Made by a program: the position numbers and the translations under genes
The notes under the pieces: model-generated
The model's database searches: none
Told to the model about the DNA's origin: nothing
What the model saw: only the letters and a program-made list of their open reading frames with translations
Part shown: piece after piece, positions 52,429 through 61,267 of the stretch
How the letters are laid out: each line of letters starts with the position of its first letter
Numbering within the stretch: position 1 is the first letter of the stretch
Source: GCA-2733415 sp964635575
GTDB lineage: Bacteria; Bacteroidota; Bacteroidia; Flavobacteriales; Flavobacteriaceae
DNA length: 64,000 nucleotides
Assembly (NCBI GenBank): GCA_964635575.1
Contig: CAZWNY010000002.1
Coordinates: 1 to 64,000 of the forward strand
Direction of reading: 5' to 3'

Positions 52429-53664
52429 TTACGAAACTGCTTTTAATTTTTTAACTGTTGATCTTTTTAATTTATTATTTACATAATCGGCATTTACTAT
52501 TAGTTCTTTTTCATCAGAACTTGGCATTTCAAACATTGCGTCTGTAAGTATCAACTCACATAAAGAACGTAATCCTCTTGCTCCTAGTTTATACTCGATA
52601 GCTTTATTTACTATTAACTCTAATGCTTCTTCTTCTATTTTTAATTGAACATCATCCATTGCAAACAATTTTTCATATTGTTTTATAATGGCATTTTTGG
52701 GTTCTGTTAAAATGGCACGTAATGTTTTGACGTCTAACGGATCCATATATGTTAATACTGGTAGTCGTCCTATTATTTCGGGTATTAGCCCAAAGTCTTT
52801 TAAATCTTTTGGTATAATGTATTGTAATAAGTTATCGGCATCTATTTTTTCTTCATCTCTAGATGTGCTATATCCTACTGCTTGCATATTTAATCGCTTG
52901 GTTATTACACGATCTATACCGTCAAAAGCTCCTCCTGCTATAAATAGTATGTTTTCTGTATTTACTTGTATAAATTTTTGATCTGGATGTTTACGTCCTC
53001 CTTTTGGCGGCACATTTACTACGGTACCTTCTAATAGTTTCAATAGTGCTTGTTGTACTCCTTCTCCCGAAACATCTCTGGTTATTGATGGGTTATCTCC
53101 TTTACGTGCAATTTTGTCTATTTCATCTATAAAAACAATTCCTTTTTCTGCTTTTTCTAAGTTATAGTCTGCTGCTTGTAACAGGCGTGTTAAAATGGTT
53201 TCGACATCTTCTCCTACGTATCCTGCTTCTGTTAATACTGTAGCATCAACTATTGCTAGTGGTAAGTTTAACATTTTGGATATGGTTTTTGCCATTAATG
53301 TTTTTCCTGTACCAGTTTGTCCAACCATAATGATGTTACTTTTTTGTATTTCTATATCATCATTGGTTGGTGGTTGCAACAATCGTTTGTAATGGTTATA
53401 TACGGCTACTGACATTACTCTCTTACTGTATTCTTGCCCAATAATATATTCATCTAAAAATGCTTTAATATCTTTTGGTTTTCGTAAATTTAGCTCTGCT
53501 TCTAATGTTTCGTCTGTTATTTCGACAGCTTCGTCTAACACAATTCCGTTTGCTTGGGTTATACATTTCCCGCATATATGTGCATCTAACCCTGCTATTA
53601 ACAGGTCTGTTTCTGGTTTTTTACGACCACAAAATGAACATGACAATTCTTCTTGCTTTGACAT
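52429..53664 (-). CDS. clpX: ATP-dependent Clp protease ATP-binding subunit ClpX
   Basis: This 411-residue AAA+ unfoldase feeds substrates to ClpP. Its N-terminal zinc-binding domain has Cys9, Cys12, Cys31 and Cys34. The core has Walker A GQTGTGKT, Walker B IVFIDEIDKIA, a pore-loop region and sensor motifs, and the ClpP-docking IGF-type loop reads FGLIPEIIGRLP nearby. It starts one base after the clpP stop, completing tig-clpP-clpX. It ends at a long-loop hairpin terminator. Confidence 0.97.
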   Translation of the reverse strand: MSKQEELSCSFCGRKKPETDLLIAGLDAHICGKCITQANGIVLDEAVEITDETLEAELNLRKPKDIKAFLDEYIIGQEYSKRVMSVAVYNHYKRLLQPPTNDDIEIQKSNIIMVGQTGTGKTLMAKTISKMLNLPLAIVDATVLTEAGYVGEDVETILTRLLQAADYNLEKAEKGIVFIDEIDKIARKGDNPSITRDVSGEGVQQALLKLLEGTVVNVPPKGGRKHPDQKFIQVNTENILFIAGGAFDGIDRVITKRLNMQAVGYSTSRDEEKIDADNLLQYIIPKDLKDFGLIPEIIGRLPVLTYMDPLDVKTLRAILTEPKNAIIKQYEKLFAMDDVQLKIEEEALELIVNKAIEYKLGARGLRSLCELILTDAMFEMPSSDEKELIVNADYVNNKLKRSTVKKLKAVS

Positions 53665-53665
53665 T

Positions 53666-54346
53666 TTATTTTTTATCTCTTGTTAAAATTTCATCTATCA
53701 TACCGTATTCTAATGCTTTATCGGCACGCATCCAGTAATCTCTATCGGAGTCTTTATATACTTTGTCATATTCTTGACCTGAGTGTTTTGATATAATTTC
53801 AAACAGCTCTTTCTTTAATTGTACAATTTCACGAGTGGTAATTTCGATATCACTTGCTTGTCCTTGAGCACCTCCTAATGGTTGATGTATCATTACACGT
53901 GAATGTGTTAATCCTGAACGTTTCCCTTTTGCTCCAGCACATAACAATACTGCTCCCATTGATGCTGCCATGCCTGTGCAAATAGTGGCTACATCTGGTT
54001 TTATAAATTGCATGGTATCGTAAATACCTAAACCTGCATATACGCCTCCGCCTGGTGAATTGATGTAAATTTGAATATCTTTATTAGCATCGATACTTTC
54101 TAAAAACAGTAATTGTGCTTGTACTACATTAGCTACGTGATCATTAATTTCTGTTCCTAAAAAAATGATTCTATCCATCATTAAACGAGAAAACACATCA
54201 AAAATTGCAACATTCATTTGGCGTTCTTCAACAATATTTGGAGTCATACCTTGTGGGTACATCGTACTTAATATTTTATCGTAATACATACTATTGATTC
54301 CCATGTGTTGAGTTGCATATTTCTCAAACTCTTTACCGTAGTTCAT
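53666..54346 (-). CDS. clpP: ATP-dependent Clp protease proteolytic subunit ClpP
   Basis: This 226-residue serine protease forms the ClpXP chamber. The catalytic Ser is Ser129 (TGMAASMGAVLL), His is His154 (MIHQPLGG) and the Asp lies in DSDRDYWM. The N-terminal MNYGKEFEKYATQHMG is typical of Bacteroidota, so I start at 54346 and not at the ATG-like codon 20 residues upstream. It lies between tig and clpX in the usual order. Confidence 0.97.
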   Translation of the reverse strand: MNYGKEFEKYATQHMGINSMYYDKILSTMYPQGMTPNIVEERQMNVAIFDVFSRLMMDRIIFLGTEINDHVANVVQAQLLFLESIDANKDIQIYINSPGGGVYAGLGIYDTMQFIKPDVATICTGMAASMGAVLLCAGAKGKRSGLTHSRVMIHQPLGGAQGQASDIEITTREIVQLKKELFEIISKHSGQEYDKVYKDSDRDYWMRADKALEYGMIDEILTRDKK

Positions 54347-54446
54347 AATTTTATTTTTTATATGTTTTTTTTCAATGTTTAAGGCGTTAAAATAAAATTT
54401 TAACACCTTATAAAGGTAATTAAATTTCTTTAGTTAAAAGTAGTTA

Positions 54447-55769
54447 TTAATTATATACTTCTTTTATAAATTTCTCGTAAGTTAATTCTTTTACTTTTAA
54501 GTTTATATTTTTTTTGTAAAAAGCCAATAGTTTCTGGCTTATTAGCTGCTCATTTAAACGTTTTACTTCTTCTTGATTTCCTAAAACACGTGCCGCTATA
54601 CTGTCTAACTCTTCGTCTGACGGATTGGTTTTACCAAATTGTTCCATTTGTGTTTTAATCATTTGTTTTGCAAAAACTTTTAACTCATCAAAGGTTACTT
54701 GAATGTTGTTTTCTTTAAAAATTTTACCTTCTATTAGTTGATAACGTAGCCCTTTTTCTGAGCGTGTGTATTCTTCTTTTGCTTGTTCTTCTGTTAATGG
54801 TTGTTCTCCTGCGGTTTGCATCCATTTTTCTAAGAAGGTTTGTGGTAAATTAAATTTTGTATTTTCTACTAAATGTGTTGTTATGTCATTTAATAGTTTT
54901 TGATCTGCTTGTTGTGCAAATTGTTTTGCTGCATCAGCTTTTAAACGTTCTTTTAATTCATCTTCAGATTTAATAGCGTTTTTACCAAATAATTTATCGA
55001 AAAAATCTTGGTTTAAGTCTGCCATTTCTCGTTCGTTAATTTCAGTAATTTCAAAAGCGACCTCAATATTTAAATCATTGGCATCTCCTTTTGTTATTTT
55101 TAGTGCACTTATTAAATCGGAATCGTCATTAAATAATCCTTTTGTATTTAATAGTATTGTATCGTTTACTTTGGCTTTTAAAAATTTATTTGTGTTCTGT
55201 TTTTCTTTAATTTTATCTAAAGTAATTACGGTAGTATTTTCAATTTCTTTTGCTTCATTTTTAAATACCCCTGAAATCTCAGAAGTTTTAGTTACATTTT
55301 CTACAGGTGTAATTTTACCGTATTGTTTTCTGATGTTTTCAATTTGATTGTTAATTGTTTTATCGTCTGCAACAATATTGTATTGTGTTATTGCTTTTTT
55401 ATTTTTTAAGTTTACTTCAAACTCTGGAGATAATCCTAGTTCAAACTCAAATGTAAATTTATCTGCACTCCAATTTAATTCTTCTTGTATTTTTGGTAAT
55501 GGATTACCTAGTAAATTTAATTTTTCTTCTACTAAATATTTATTTAAACTTTCTTGTAATAACTTATTTACTTCTTCTGCTAAAACTGTTTTACCGTATT
55601 GTTTTTTTATCATTCCCATTGGCACTTGTCCTTTTCTGAAACCTGATATATTGGCTTTTTTCTTATAGTCTAAAAGTATTTTTTTTACTTTATCGCTATA
55701 ATCATTTTTATCAATTTTTACGGTTACTATTGCATTTAATGCATCAATGTTTTTTCTTGTAATATTCAT
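54447..55769 (-). CDS. tig: Trigger factor
   Basis: This 440-residue ribosome-bound chaperone and peptidyl-prolyl isomerase starts MNITRKNIDALNAIVTVKI. Its ribosome-binding loop GFRKGQVPMGMIKKQYG is clear (the canonical GFR.GK.P signature). The central FKBP-like domain is divergent, as in other Bacteroidota, and the C-terminal helical arms follow. I start at 55769, since the 19 extra residues of the longer frame come from promoter and leader DNA. It begins the tig-clpP-clpX operon. Confidence 0.94.
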   Translation of the reverse strand: MNITRKNIDALNAIVTVKIDKNDYSDKVKKILLDYKKKANISGFRKGQVPMGMIKKQYGKTVLAEEVNKLLQESLNKYLVEEKLNLLGNPLPKIQEELNWSADKFTFEFELGLSPEFEVNLKNKKAITQYNIVADDKTINNQIENIRKQYGKITPVENVTKTSEISGVFKNEAKEIENTTVITLDKIKEKQNTNKFLKAKVNDTILLNTKGLFNDDSDLISALKITKGDANDLNIEVAFEITEINEREMADLNQDFFDKLFGKNAIKSEDELKERLKADAAKQFAQQADQKLLNDITTHLVENTKFNLPQTFLEKWMQTAGEQPLTEEQAKEEYTRSEKGLRYQLIEGKIFKENNIQVTFDELKVFAKQMIKTQMEQFGKTNPSDEELDSIAARVLGNQEEVKRLNEQLISQKLLAFYKKNINLKVKELTYEKFIKEVYN

Positions 55770-55823
55770 TAATTGTTCTTTTAAATAAACTTTCTTTACG
55801 AGATTTACGTTAAATTTGGTGTG

Positions 55824-55831
55824 CAAAAATA
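55824..55831 (-). promoter_or_regulatory. -7 element for tig-clpP-clpX
   Basis: The minus strand reads TATTTTTG, matching TAnnTTTG, 54 bases before the tig ATG at 55769. Confidence 0.6.
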
Positions 55832-55862
55832 CTATATTTTAACGACCTTACAAATTTTTAAT

Positions 55863-56225
55863 CTAGTGATTTTTTGTGCTCTTTTTATCTTCTTTTAATA
55901 ATCTAGACAAAATAGATTGGGTTATGGATAGTAGCACGCTAAACAATAGCGCTGTAAATAATCCTGACACTTGAAAACCGCTTATAAAGTATGCTGCTAT
56001 TAAAATAATTGAAGCGTTAATTATCAACAAAAACAAACCTAGTGTTATTATGGTTAGAGGTATTGTAAATAATATCATTATTGGCTTTACTAAGGTGTTT
56101 AAAAACCCTAAAACTATAGCGACTAAAACGGCGATTAAATAGCTTTCGATAGTGATGCCTGGCAATATGTTAGCTAGTAAAAATACGGCTACTGCACTTA
56201 ATATGATTTTTAAAATATATTTCAT
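55863..56225 (-). CDS. Phage-holin-4/YvlD-family membrane protein
   Basis: This 120-residue protein has four membrane helices and the family centre VAIVLGFLNTLVKPIMILFTIPLTIITLGLFLLIINA. It is often labelled holin family IV, but it is a chromosomal membrane protein (YvlD-like) and no phage gene is near. The C-terminus is basic (SRLLKEDKKSTK). Function is unknown; envelope stress has been suggested for relatives. Confidence 0.88.
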   Translation of the reverse strand: MKYILKIILSAVAVFLLANILPGITIESYLIAVLVAIVLGFLNTLVKPIMILFTIPLTIITLGLFLLIINASIILIAAYFISGFQVSGLFTALLFSVLLSITQSILSRLLKEDKKSTKNH

Positions 56226-56282
56226 TTTTTTCTTTTTATAATTATTATATTAATAACTATTATAACTAAAATCATTCCATAT

Positions 56283-56313
56283 AAAAAGCGCTGTCAATCT
56301 GACAGCGCTTTTT
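56283..56313 (-). terminator. Rho-independent terminator after the SGNH lipoprotein gene
   Basis: A perfect 14-bp stem (AAAAAGCGCTGTCA/TGACAGCGCTTTTT) with a 3-base loop lies 24 bases beyond the stop at 56337. T-rich flanks occur on both strands. Confidence 0.9.
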
Positions 56314-56336
56314 AATATTTATTAACCTAAAATAAA

Positions 56337-57794
56337 TTAGTCCACATAAACTGTTGGGAATGTTCCTGGGTTTACCATTGGTATTGTACCTCCAAATTCC
56401 ATATTCATTTTTTCTATAATTTTGTTTGCTATTAAGGCGTATCCTCTTGCTGTTGGGTGTACTCCGTCTAAAGAGAAAGCCCCTCCAGAACCATATACTG
56501 ATGTTATTAAACCTCCATCAAAAGCAACTCCACCGTTTGCTATTTGATCCATCATTGATTTTACATCTACCATAATTACATTTGGGTTAGCTCCTGCTAA
56601 TCCTGAAATTGCTGCATTGTATGCCATTTGAGCATTTGATACGGTTGCAACTTCTGTTTCTGTTAATACCCATTGATCAGCTAAAGGAACTCCTACACCA
56701 ATTACTGATGCTGGATTAGCTGGGTCAGCTAAAGTACCAATTATTGAACGTGCTGGTAATACAATTAAATCGTTTGCTGTTGCCATTCTGATAGAAGGTA
56801 ATCCTGAGCCTGTTAAATCTGTTAAACTTTCGTCTGTTATAACTACTGCATTTTGACCTGCTACAAAATTAATTGTACGTTGAGCTGCTTCTGCTGGTGA
56901 TAAAAATGCTGCTACTGCTCCATTATAACCTGCATAACCTGCATTTACAGCTCCTGCTGTTGATGCATCCATAGGGATTGGATTATGTGGTATTGTAGTA
57001 AAATAAGGAACTGTAGTTACACTTGGTAAATTAATTACCACACCTTTTGCTCCGTTTGCTGTTAACTGACTTAATAATGCTTGGTAAGTTCCTGCAAATA
57101 CATTAGGATCTGTAATGTCATTTGGACCATAGGTTGCTGGGTCAAAATTACCTGTTTGATCTACTCCTACACCACCTGATGATGCATAAGACAAAATATC
57201 ATTGTTTCCTATCCATAAAGAGAAAAATGTAGGGTTTTGCGCTACTGCATCTGCAATAATTGTTGCATTTGGCTCTGATGCAAAACGCACAAAGTATGGG
57301 TTTGCTGAAGGAAGCGCTGCTACATTACCATAACCTGGCGCTAATAAATGAAATGATTTTGCTCCTGGAACTCCCATATTATTAAAATTACCAGACAATA
57401 TGTTGGTAATCTCTGTAGTTGGCATTCCTGCTTTTCTAATTGGAGCTAAACTAGCTTGACTTGAACCACTTAATACTAAACGTGTTTCTTGTATTTGTAC
57501 GCCACCTAATAACAAACCACCTAAATTATCATTCATCATAGGTTGGTTAAATGCTCCGCCACCCGCTAAAGAAAACCGGTTAGCCATCATACTTGGATAT
57601 GAATTGTTTTGACCCGCTGTAAATAATGCGCCGTCAGCATAACCAGCAGTTAATGAGTTACCAACCGCTACGTAGTTTGATAAATCGACATCTCCTGTTG
57701 TGTAATGTCCTCCATCTGCAATTGGGTTATCTACTTCTGCTTCACAAGCAATTAACCCTAAAGCTAATATTGCTAAATATTTTATGTTTTTCAT
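56337..57794 (-). CDS. SGNH/GDSL-family outer-membrane lipoprotein
   Basis: This 485-residue lipoprotein (Cys17 in LIAC) has SGNH hydrolase blocks: VAVGNSLTAGYADG with the nucleophile Ser47 (GNSL in place of GDSL), a Gly-containing block II, IGNND as block III, and DGVHPTARGY with the Asp-His pair. It is rich in small residues (Gly, Ala, Ser, Pro), unlike its Lys-rich neighbours. It is encoded directly after an OmpP1/FadL barrel gene, a pairing common in the phylum. It probably hydrolyses ester-linked lipids or acyl groups at the surface; the substrate is inferred. Confidence 0.9.
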   Translation of the reverse strand: MKNIKYLAILALGLIACEAEVDNPIADGGHYTTGDVDLSNYVAVGNSLTAGYADGALFTAGQNNSYPSMMANRFSLAGGGAFNQPMMNDNLGGLLLGGVQIQETRLVLSGSSQASLAPIRKAGMPTTEITNILSGNFNNMGVPGAKSFHLLAPGYGNVAALPSANPYFVRFASEPNATIIADAVAQNPTFFSLWIGNNDILSYASSGGVGVDQTGNFDPATYGPNDITDPNVFAGTYQALLSQLTANGAKGVVINLPSVTTVPYFTTIPHNPIPMDASTAGAVNAGYAGYNGAVAAFLSPAEAAQRTINFVAGQNAVVITDESLTDLTGSGLPSIRMATANDLIVLPARSIIGTLADPANPASVIGVGVPLADQWVLTETEVATVSNAQMAYNAAISGLAGANPNVIMVDVKSMMDQIANGGVAFDGGLITSVYGSGGAFSLDGVHPTARGYALIANKIIEKMNMEFGGTIPMVNPGTFPTVYVD

Positions 57795-57815
57795 AATTTC
57801 TTTGTTTTAAAATGC

Positions 57816-59057
57816 TTATAGTTTATATGAAACCCCAATACCTGGAGCAAATACTGTTGATTTGTATGTTCCTGAGAATGGCACTGCAACTCCATTTTCA
57901 AAATAATGATCGTACGAGTTATCAATTTCATCAAACTGTAAATAAAGGAAAGATGCATCTATTGATAGTTTGTCATTTACTTGATAAGATAATCCTGCGG
58001 TATATCCTACAGAATCGTTACGTGGTGTTTCTGGCGCAAAATAACCATCTTGTACTGGAGACTCATCAAAATAAACTCCAGCTCTTGCTGTTATTTTTTT
58101 AGATGCTTTATATTCTGTTCCAAAACGATATGTATTTGAATCTTTATAATTTCTTAAGTTTACTGAAGTACCTACACCTTTTAAGTCTAAGGTTAATGCT
58201 TCATAGTCGCTCCATTGTGTTAAATTAAAATCAACCGCAAAGGTTAACTTATCGTCTTTACATATATAAGCTAAACCAATTGTAACTTCCGCTGGCATTG
58301 GCAACAACGAGTTAAATGTAGTGTTTTGTGGCGCTATTGATGTTGGAAAGTTTTCAAAAGTAACGTCACCACCTTCAACTTTCATATCTACTTTTGAGCG
58401 GTAATTAAATCCTACTGTTAATTTTTCTATTGGTTTTAATGTTAAACCTATTGTATAACCTGTACCAACAATACCTGATTCTTCAATTGTAATATTTGCT
58501 CTTTCACCATTAATATTTGCTAATGTTCTATCTCTGTTTCTATTAAATAGCACTGAACCGTTTGCATAAATAAATCCTGCTCCAATACTTAATTTGTCTG
58601 AAATTTTTAAGGCAATTGTTGGTTGAAAAAATATGGCTTTTAAAGCGATGTTGTTTACTAAATGTGAACCTGCCCAATCATCTTCCCATTCTACAGAACT
58701 ACCGTAAGGTGTGTAAATTGCAAGACCAAAAGAGATATGCTCATTTAATTTATAAGCTGCATAAGCACTAAATGGTGTTCCTAAAGGGTTGTTTGTATTT
58801 TCAGAAATACCATATTGTGTGTTTTCGTAAGCTGTATCTGCTATAATACCTGAAACTCCTAAAGAGAAATTCATTTTTCCGTCTAAAAAAGACATACTTG
58901 CTGGGTTAAAAAATACAGATTCTGCACTACTAATTACAGCGACACCTGTATGCCCCATTGCTAATTGTCTTTGCCCTTGAATGGACACTCGATATCCACC
59001 CGCATAAAGTGTTGAGCCTACAAGGATAAACAATACAAAAGATAAAAAATTTTTCAT
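57816..59057 (-). CDS. OmpP1/FadL/TodX-family outer-membrane transporter
   Basis: This 413-residue outer-membrane barrel has a signal peptide ending TLYAGG. The FadL-type opening follows (GYRVSIQGQRQLAMGHTGVAVISSAESVFFNPASMSFL, with the NPA motif), then alternating barrel strands ending GIGVSYKL. The family imports long-chain fatty acids or other hydrophobic compounds. It lies 21 bases upstream of the SGNH lipoprotein gene, suggesting joint handling of lipid esters. Confidence 0.93.
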   Translation of the reverse strand: MKNFLSFVLFILVGSTLYAGGYRVSIQGQRQLAMGHTGVAVISSAESVFFNPASMSFLDGKMNFSLGVSGIIADTAYENTQYGISENTNNPLGTPFSAYAAYKLNEHISFGLAIYTPYGSSVEWEDDWAGSHLVNNIALKAIFFQPTIALKISDKLSIGAGFIYANGSVLFNRNRDRTLANINGERANITIEESGIVGTGYTIGLTLKPIEKLTVGFNYRSKVDMKVEGGDVTFENFPTSIAPQNTTFNSLLPMPAEVTIGLAYICKDDKLTFAVDFNLTQWSDYEALTLDLKGVGTSVNLRNYKDSNTYRFGTEYKASKKITARAGVYFDESPVQDGYFAPETPRNDSVGYTAGLSYQVNDKLSIDASFLYLQFDEIDNSYDHYFENGVAVPFSGTYKSTVFAPGIGVSYKL

Positions 59058-59139
59058 AATAATTTAATTTTTTTTATTTATTTTATTAAGTTAAAGGCAC
59101 ACGAAACAACATCGCATGACATCACAATATTACAATATT

Positions 59140-59898
59140 TTAACAGAATAGCATTACTTTTTCATAAAATTTATCTGATTGCTCTGCATGTAACCAATGT
59201 CCTGCGTTTTTAATTCCCTGTATTTCAGCTAATTTAAAGTTTTTTTGCATTAGCATTAAATCTGAATCTTCTATATAGGCGGAGTTTTCTCCTTTTAAAA
59301 AAAGTACTGGTTTATTAAATTGTTTATTGGTTTTAAATGTTTTAACGACTTCGTTATATTTTTGTTTTAAAACAGGTAGGTTAAAACGATATGCATATCC
59401 TTTGTCCGTTCGATATACATTTTTTAGTAAAAATTGAATTACGCCCAATTCTTTTATATATTGTTTTAATACGGTTTCTATGTTTTTTCTTGATTTTATT
59501 TCAGAAAAATTCACTACATCTAATGCTTTTAATATATATTGATGATGTGCAGGATACACTTTTGGAGCAATGTCTGCAATTATTAACTTAGCTACTAAAC
59601 TAGGATTGTTTAATGTAAATTGCATTGCTGTTTTTCCTCCCATTGAATGTCCTAAAATAATACAATTTTTTAGTTGATGATAATTAATATAGTTTTCTAA
59701 ATCGGATGACATTAACTCATAAGAAAAGTCTTCACTATGAAAACTTCTCCCATGATTACGTTGATCTATTAAATGTACTTGAAAGTTTTTCGAAAACCGA
59801 TTACCTAATGTTTTCCAATTATCCGACATTCCTAAAAAACCATGAAGGATTAAAAAGGGTTGCCCGTTACCTAAAACTTTAGAATGTAGTATTTTCAT
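59140..59898 (-). CDS. Alpha/beta-fold hydrolase, YbfF-like
   Basis: This 252-residue protein has the alpha/beta hydrolase sequence LHGFLGMSDNWKTLG, DQRNHGRS, the nucleophile elbow GHSMGG and a C-terminal NAGHWLHAEQSDKF with the catalytic His. It fits the YbfF esterase group, acting on short acyl esters or thioesters. It overlaps gldC by one base, so it belongs to the gldB-gldC operon. Whether it takes part in gliding is unknown. Confidence 0.9.
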   Translation of the reverse strand: MKILHSKVLGNGQPFLILHGFLGMSDNWKTLGNRFSKNFQVHLIDQRNHGRSFHSEDFSYELMSSDLENYINYHQLKNCIILGHSMGGKTAMQFTLNNPSLVAKLIIADIAPKVYPAHHQYILKALDVVNFSEIKSRKNIETVLKQYIKELGVIQFLLKNVYRTDKGYAYRFNLPVLKQKYNEVVKTFKTNKQFNKPVLFLKGENSAYIEDSDLMLMQKNFKLAEIQGIKNAGHWLHAEQSDKFYEKVMLFC

Positions 59899-60230
59899 TA
59901 TTTTTTAAGTTCTAATTTTTCCGCAAAATAATCGCAAAAATCCTTCATGGTTAGTGTCATTTTTTCGTCTTGAGTTGCTCTATTAAATGTATCTGCCATG
60001 CTTACTAAGGTTTGATGAAAAAACACTTTCATTTCATCTACTGGCATGTCTTTTGTCCATAAGTCTATGCGCAGTGCTTCTTGTTTTTCAGTATCCCAAA
60101 CTGATAACATTATTGCTTTTGATACTTGGTTTACAATATTTCCTTCTGCCGCTGTAAAGGTGATTTTTTCTGGAACTCTATTTTCATCTAATTCAATATT
60201 AAATTTAATTTCCGACTCTATTTTTGCCAT
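59898..60230 (-). CDS. gldC: Gliding motility protein GldC
   Basis: This 110-residue protein matches GldC: MAKIESEIKFNIELDENRVPEKITF, MLSVWDTEKQEALRIDLWTKDMPVDEMKVFFHQTL and a final CDYFAEKLELKK. In Flavobacterium johnsoniae gldC lies beside gldB and improves gliding. It has no signal peptide, so it is cytoplasmic. The start shares one base with the gldB stop, and the stop shares one base with the hydrolase start. Confidence 0.95.
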   Translation of the reverse strand: MAKIESEIKFNIELDENRVPEKITFTAAEGNIVNQVSKAIMLSVWDTEKQEALRIDLWTKDMPVDEMKVFFHQTLVSMADTFNRATQDEKMTLTMKDFCDYFAEKLELKK

Positions 60231-61195
60231 TATTTTTGTGGTTTGTATTTTGATTTTTTAAAAATTTCTTCATTATTCATTGTGCATAATTCACGTAAAG
60301 ATACATCATTGTTTTTCATAAATGAACGTACTATTTGCCAACCTATATACTGCCCTAATTTACCAGGAGATTCATTGTCAATAGATAAATAAAATTTAGA
60401 AAACGGAGAGTTTGCGATAAAACGATTAGAGAGTTTTGTATCTGTACTAAACAACATTTTGTTTTCTATAAAATAACTCCAAATCATACCTTCATTTATC
60501 TTTGCCCAATCTAATTGAGGTTGTGTATAACTTATACGTGATGCTTCTGATTTAAACGGAATAAACAAATCTTTTAAGTATAATAGTTTTCCAAAATAAA
60601 CCATTTGCGCTACAAACAATCTGTCTTTACTTTTTAATACAAATTTTTTAGCGTACAAATTCGCGACATCTACTACTATTTGTTCTTTTTTTAAATTTGC
60701 TGCAATGTATCTTGAAAATCCTTCATAAAACGGATGGTCTTTGCCTAAATAGTTGGCTGTAGCTACTACCAAAATATTGTTTTTTAATAGCACTTTGTTT
60801 CTATAATCTACCATTGATGCAACCGCCACGACTTTTGGGGTTTTAAATTCTGGGAAATAATATTTAATATGTTTAAATAGTTGTGATAATTCTTCTTCTT
60901 GTACTATAAAATCTGGAAACGCTTTAATAGATTCTTGCAATATTTCTTGCATTAAAGTGTCTTGTTGTTGCAGGATCCATAAGCTGTCTATGTTTTTCAC
61001 TTTTCGAGGCGCTAAGTACGGATATTTCTTTTTTAATATCGAAAAATCTGTTTTTTTTGCATTCAAAAAATCTTTATCAAAACGCTTTACTTGCACCTTA
61101 ATAGGTGTTTTTTCTATTTCTGACGGCGTTTTATATGTTGTATCGCAAGAAGTAGCAAACACAAAAATCGCTATATATATATATTTATAATTCAT
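60230..61195 (-). CDS. gldB: Gliding motility lipoprotein GldB
   Basis: This lipoprotein of about 321 residues (lipobox VFATSC, Cys17) is the GldB protein needed for gliding and type IX secretion in flavobacteria. Family features include VKRFDKDFLNAKKTDF, KYPYLAP, LFKHIKYYFPEFKTPKVVAVASMVDY, the metal-site-like ANYLGKDHPFYEGFSRYI and a final GQYIGWQIVRSFMKNNDVSL. I start at 61195 for a compact signal peptide; an ATG at 61216 is also possible. It leads gldB-gldC-hydrolase and follows prs. Confidence 0.93.
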   Translation of the reverse strand: MNYKYIYIAIFVFATSCDTTYKTPSEIEKTPIKVQVKRFDKDFLNAKKTDFSILKKKYPYLAPRKVKNIDSLWILQQQDTLMQEILQESIKAFPDFIVQEEELSQLFKHIKYYFPEFKTPKVVAVASMVDYRNKVLLKNNILVVATANYLGKDHPFYEGFSRYIAANLKKEQIVVDVANLYAKKFVLKSKDRLFVAQMVYFGKLLYLKDLFIPFKSEASRISYTQPQLDWAKINEGMIWSYFIENKMLFSTDTKLSNRFIANSPFSKFYLSIDNESPGKLGQYIGWQIVRSFMKNNDVSLRELCTMNNEEIFKKSKYKPQK

Positions 61196-61267
61196 ATTTA
61201 TTTTACTTAATTTCATAAAAAAAACCGTGGTTATTTTTATTATTTTTCTGCGAAATAAGTGTTTTAT

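Noticed and set aside
55863..56225. Prophage holin
   Set aside because: The holin label comes from family naming only; no other phage gene is near and the YvlD-like type is chromosomal.
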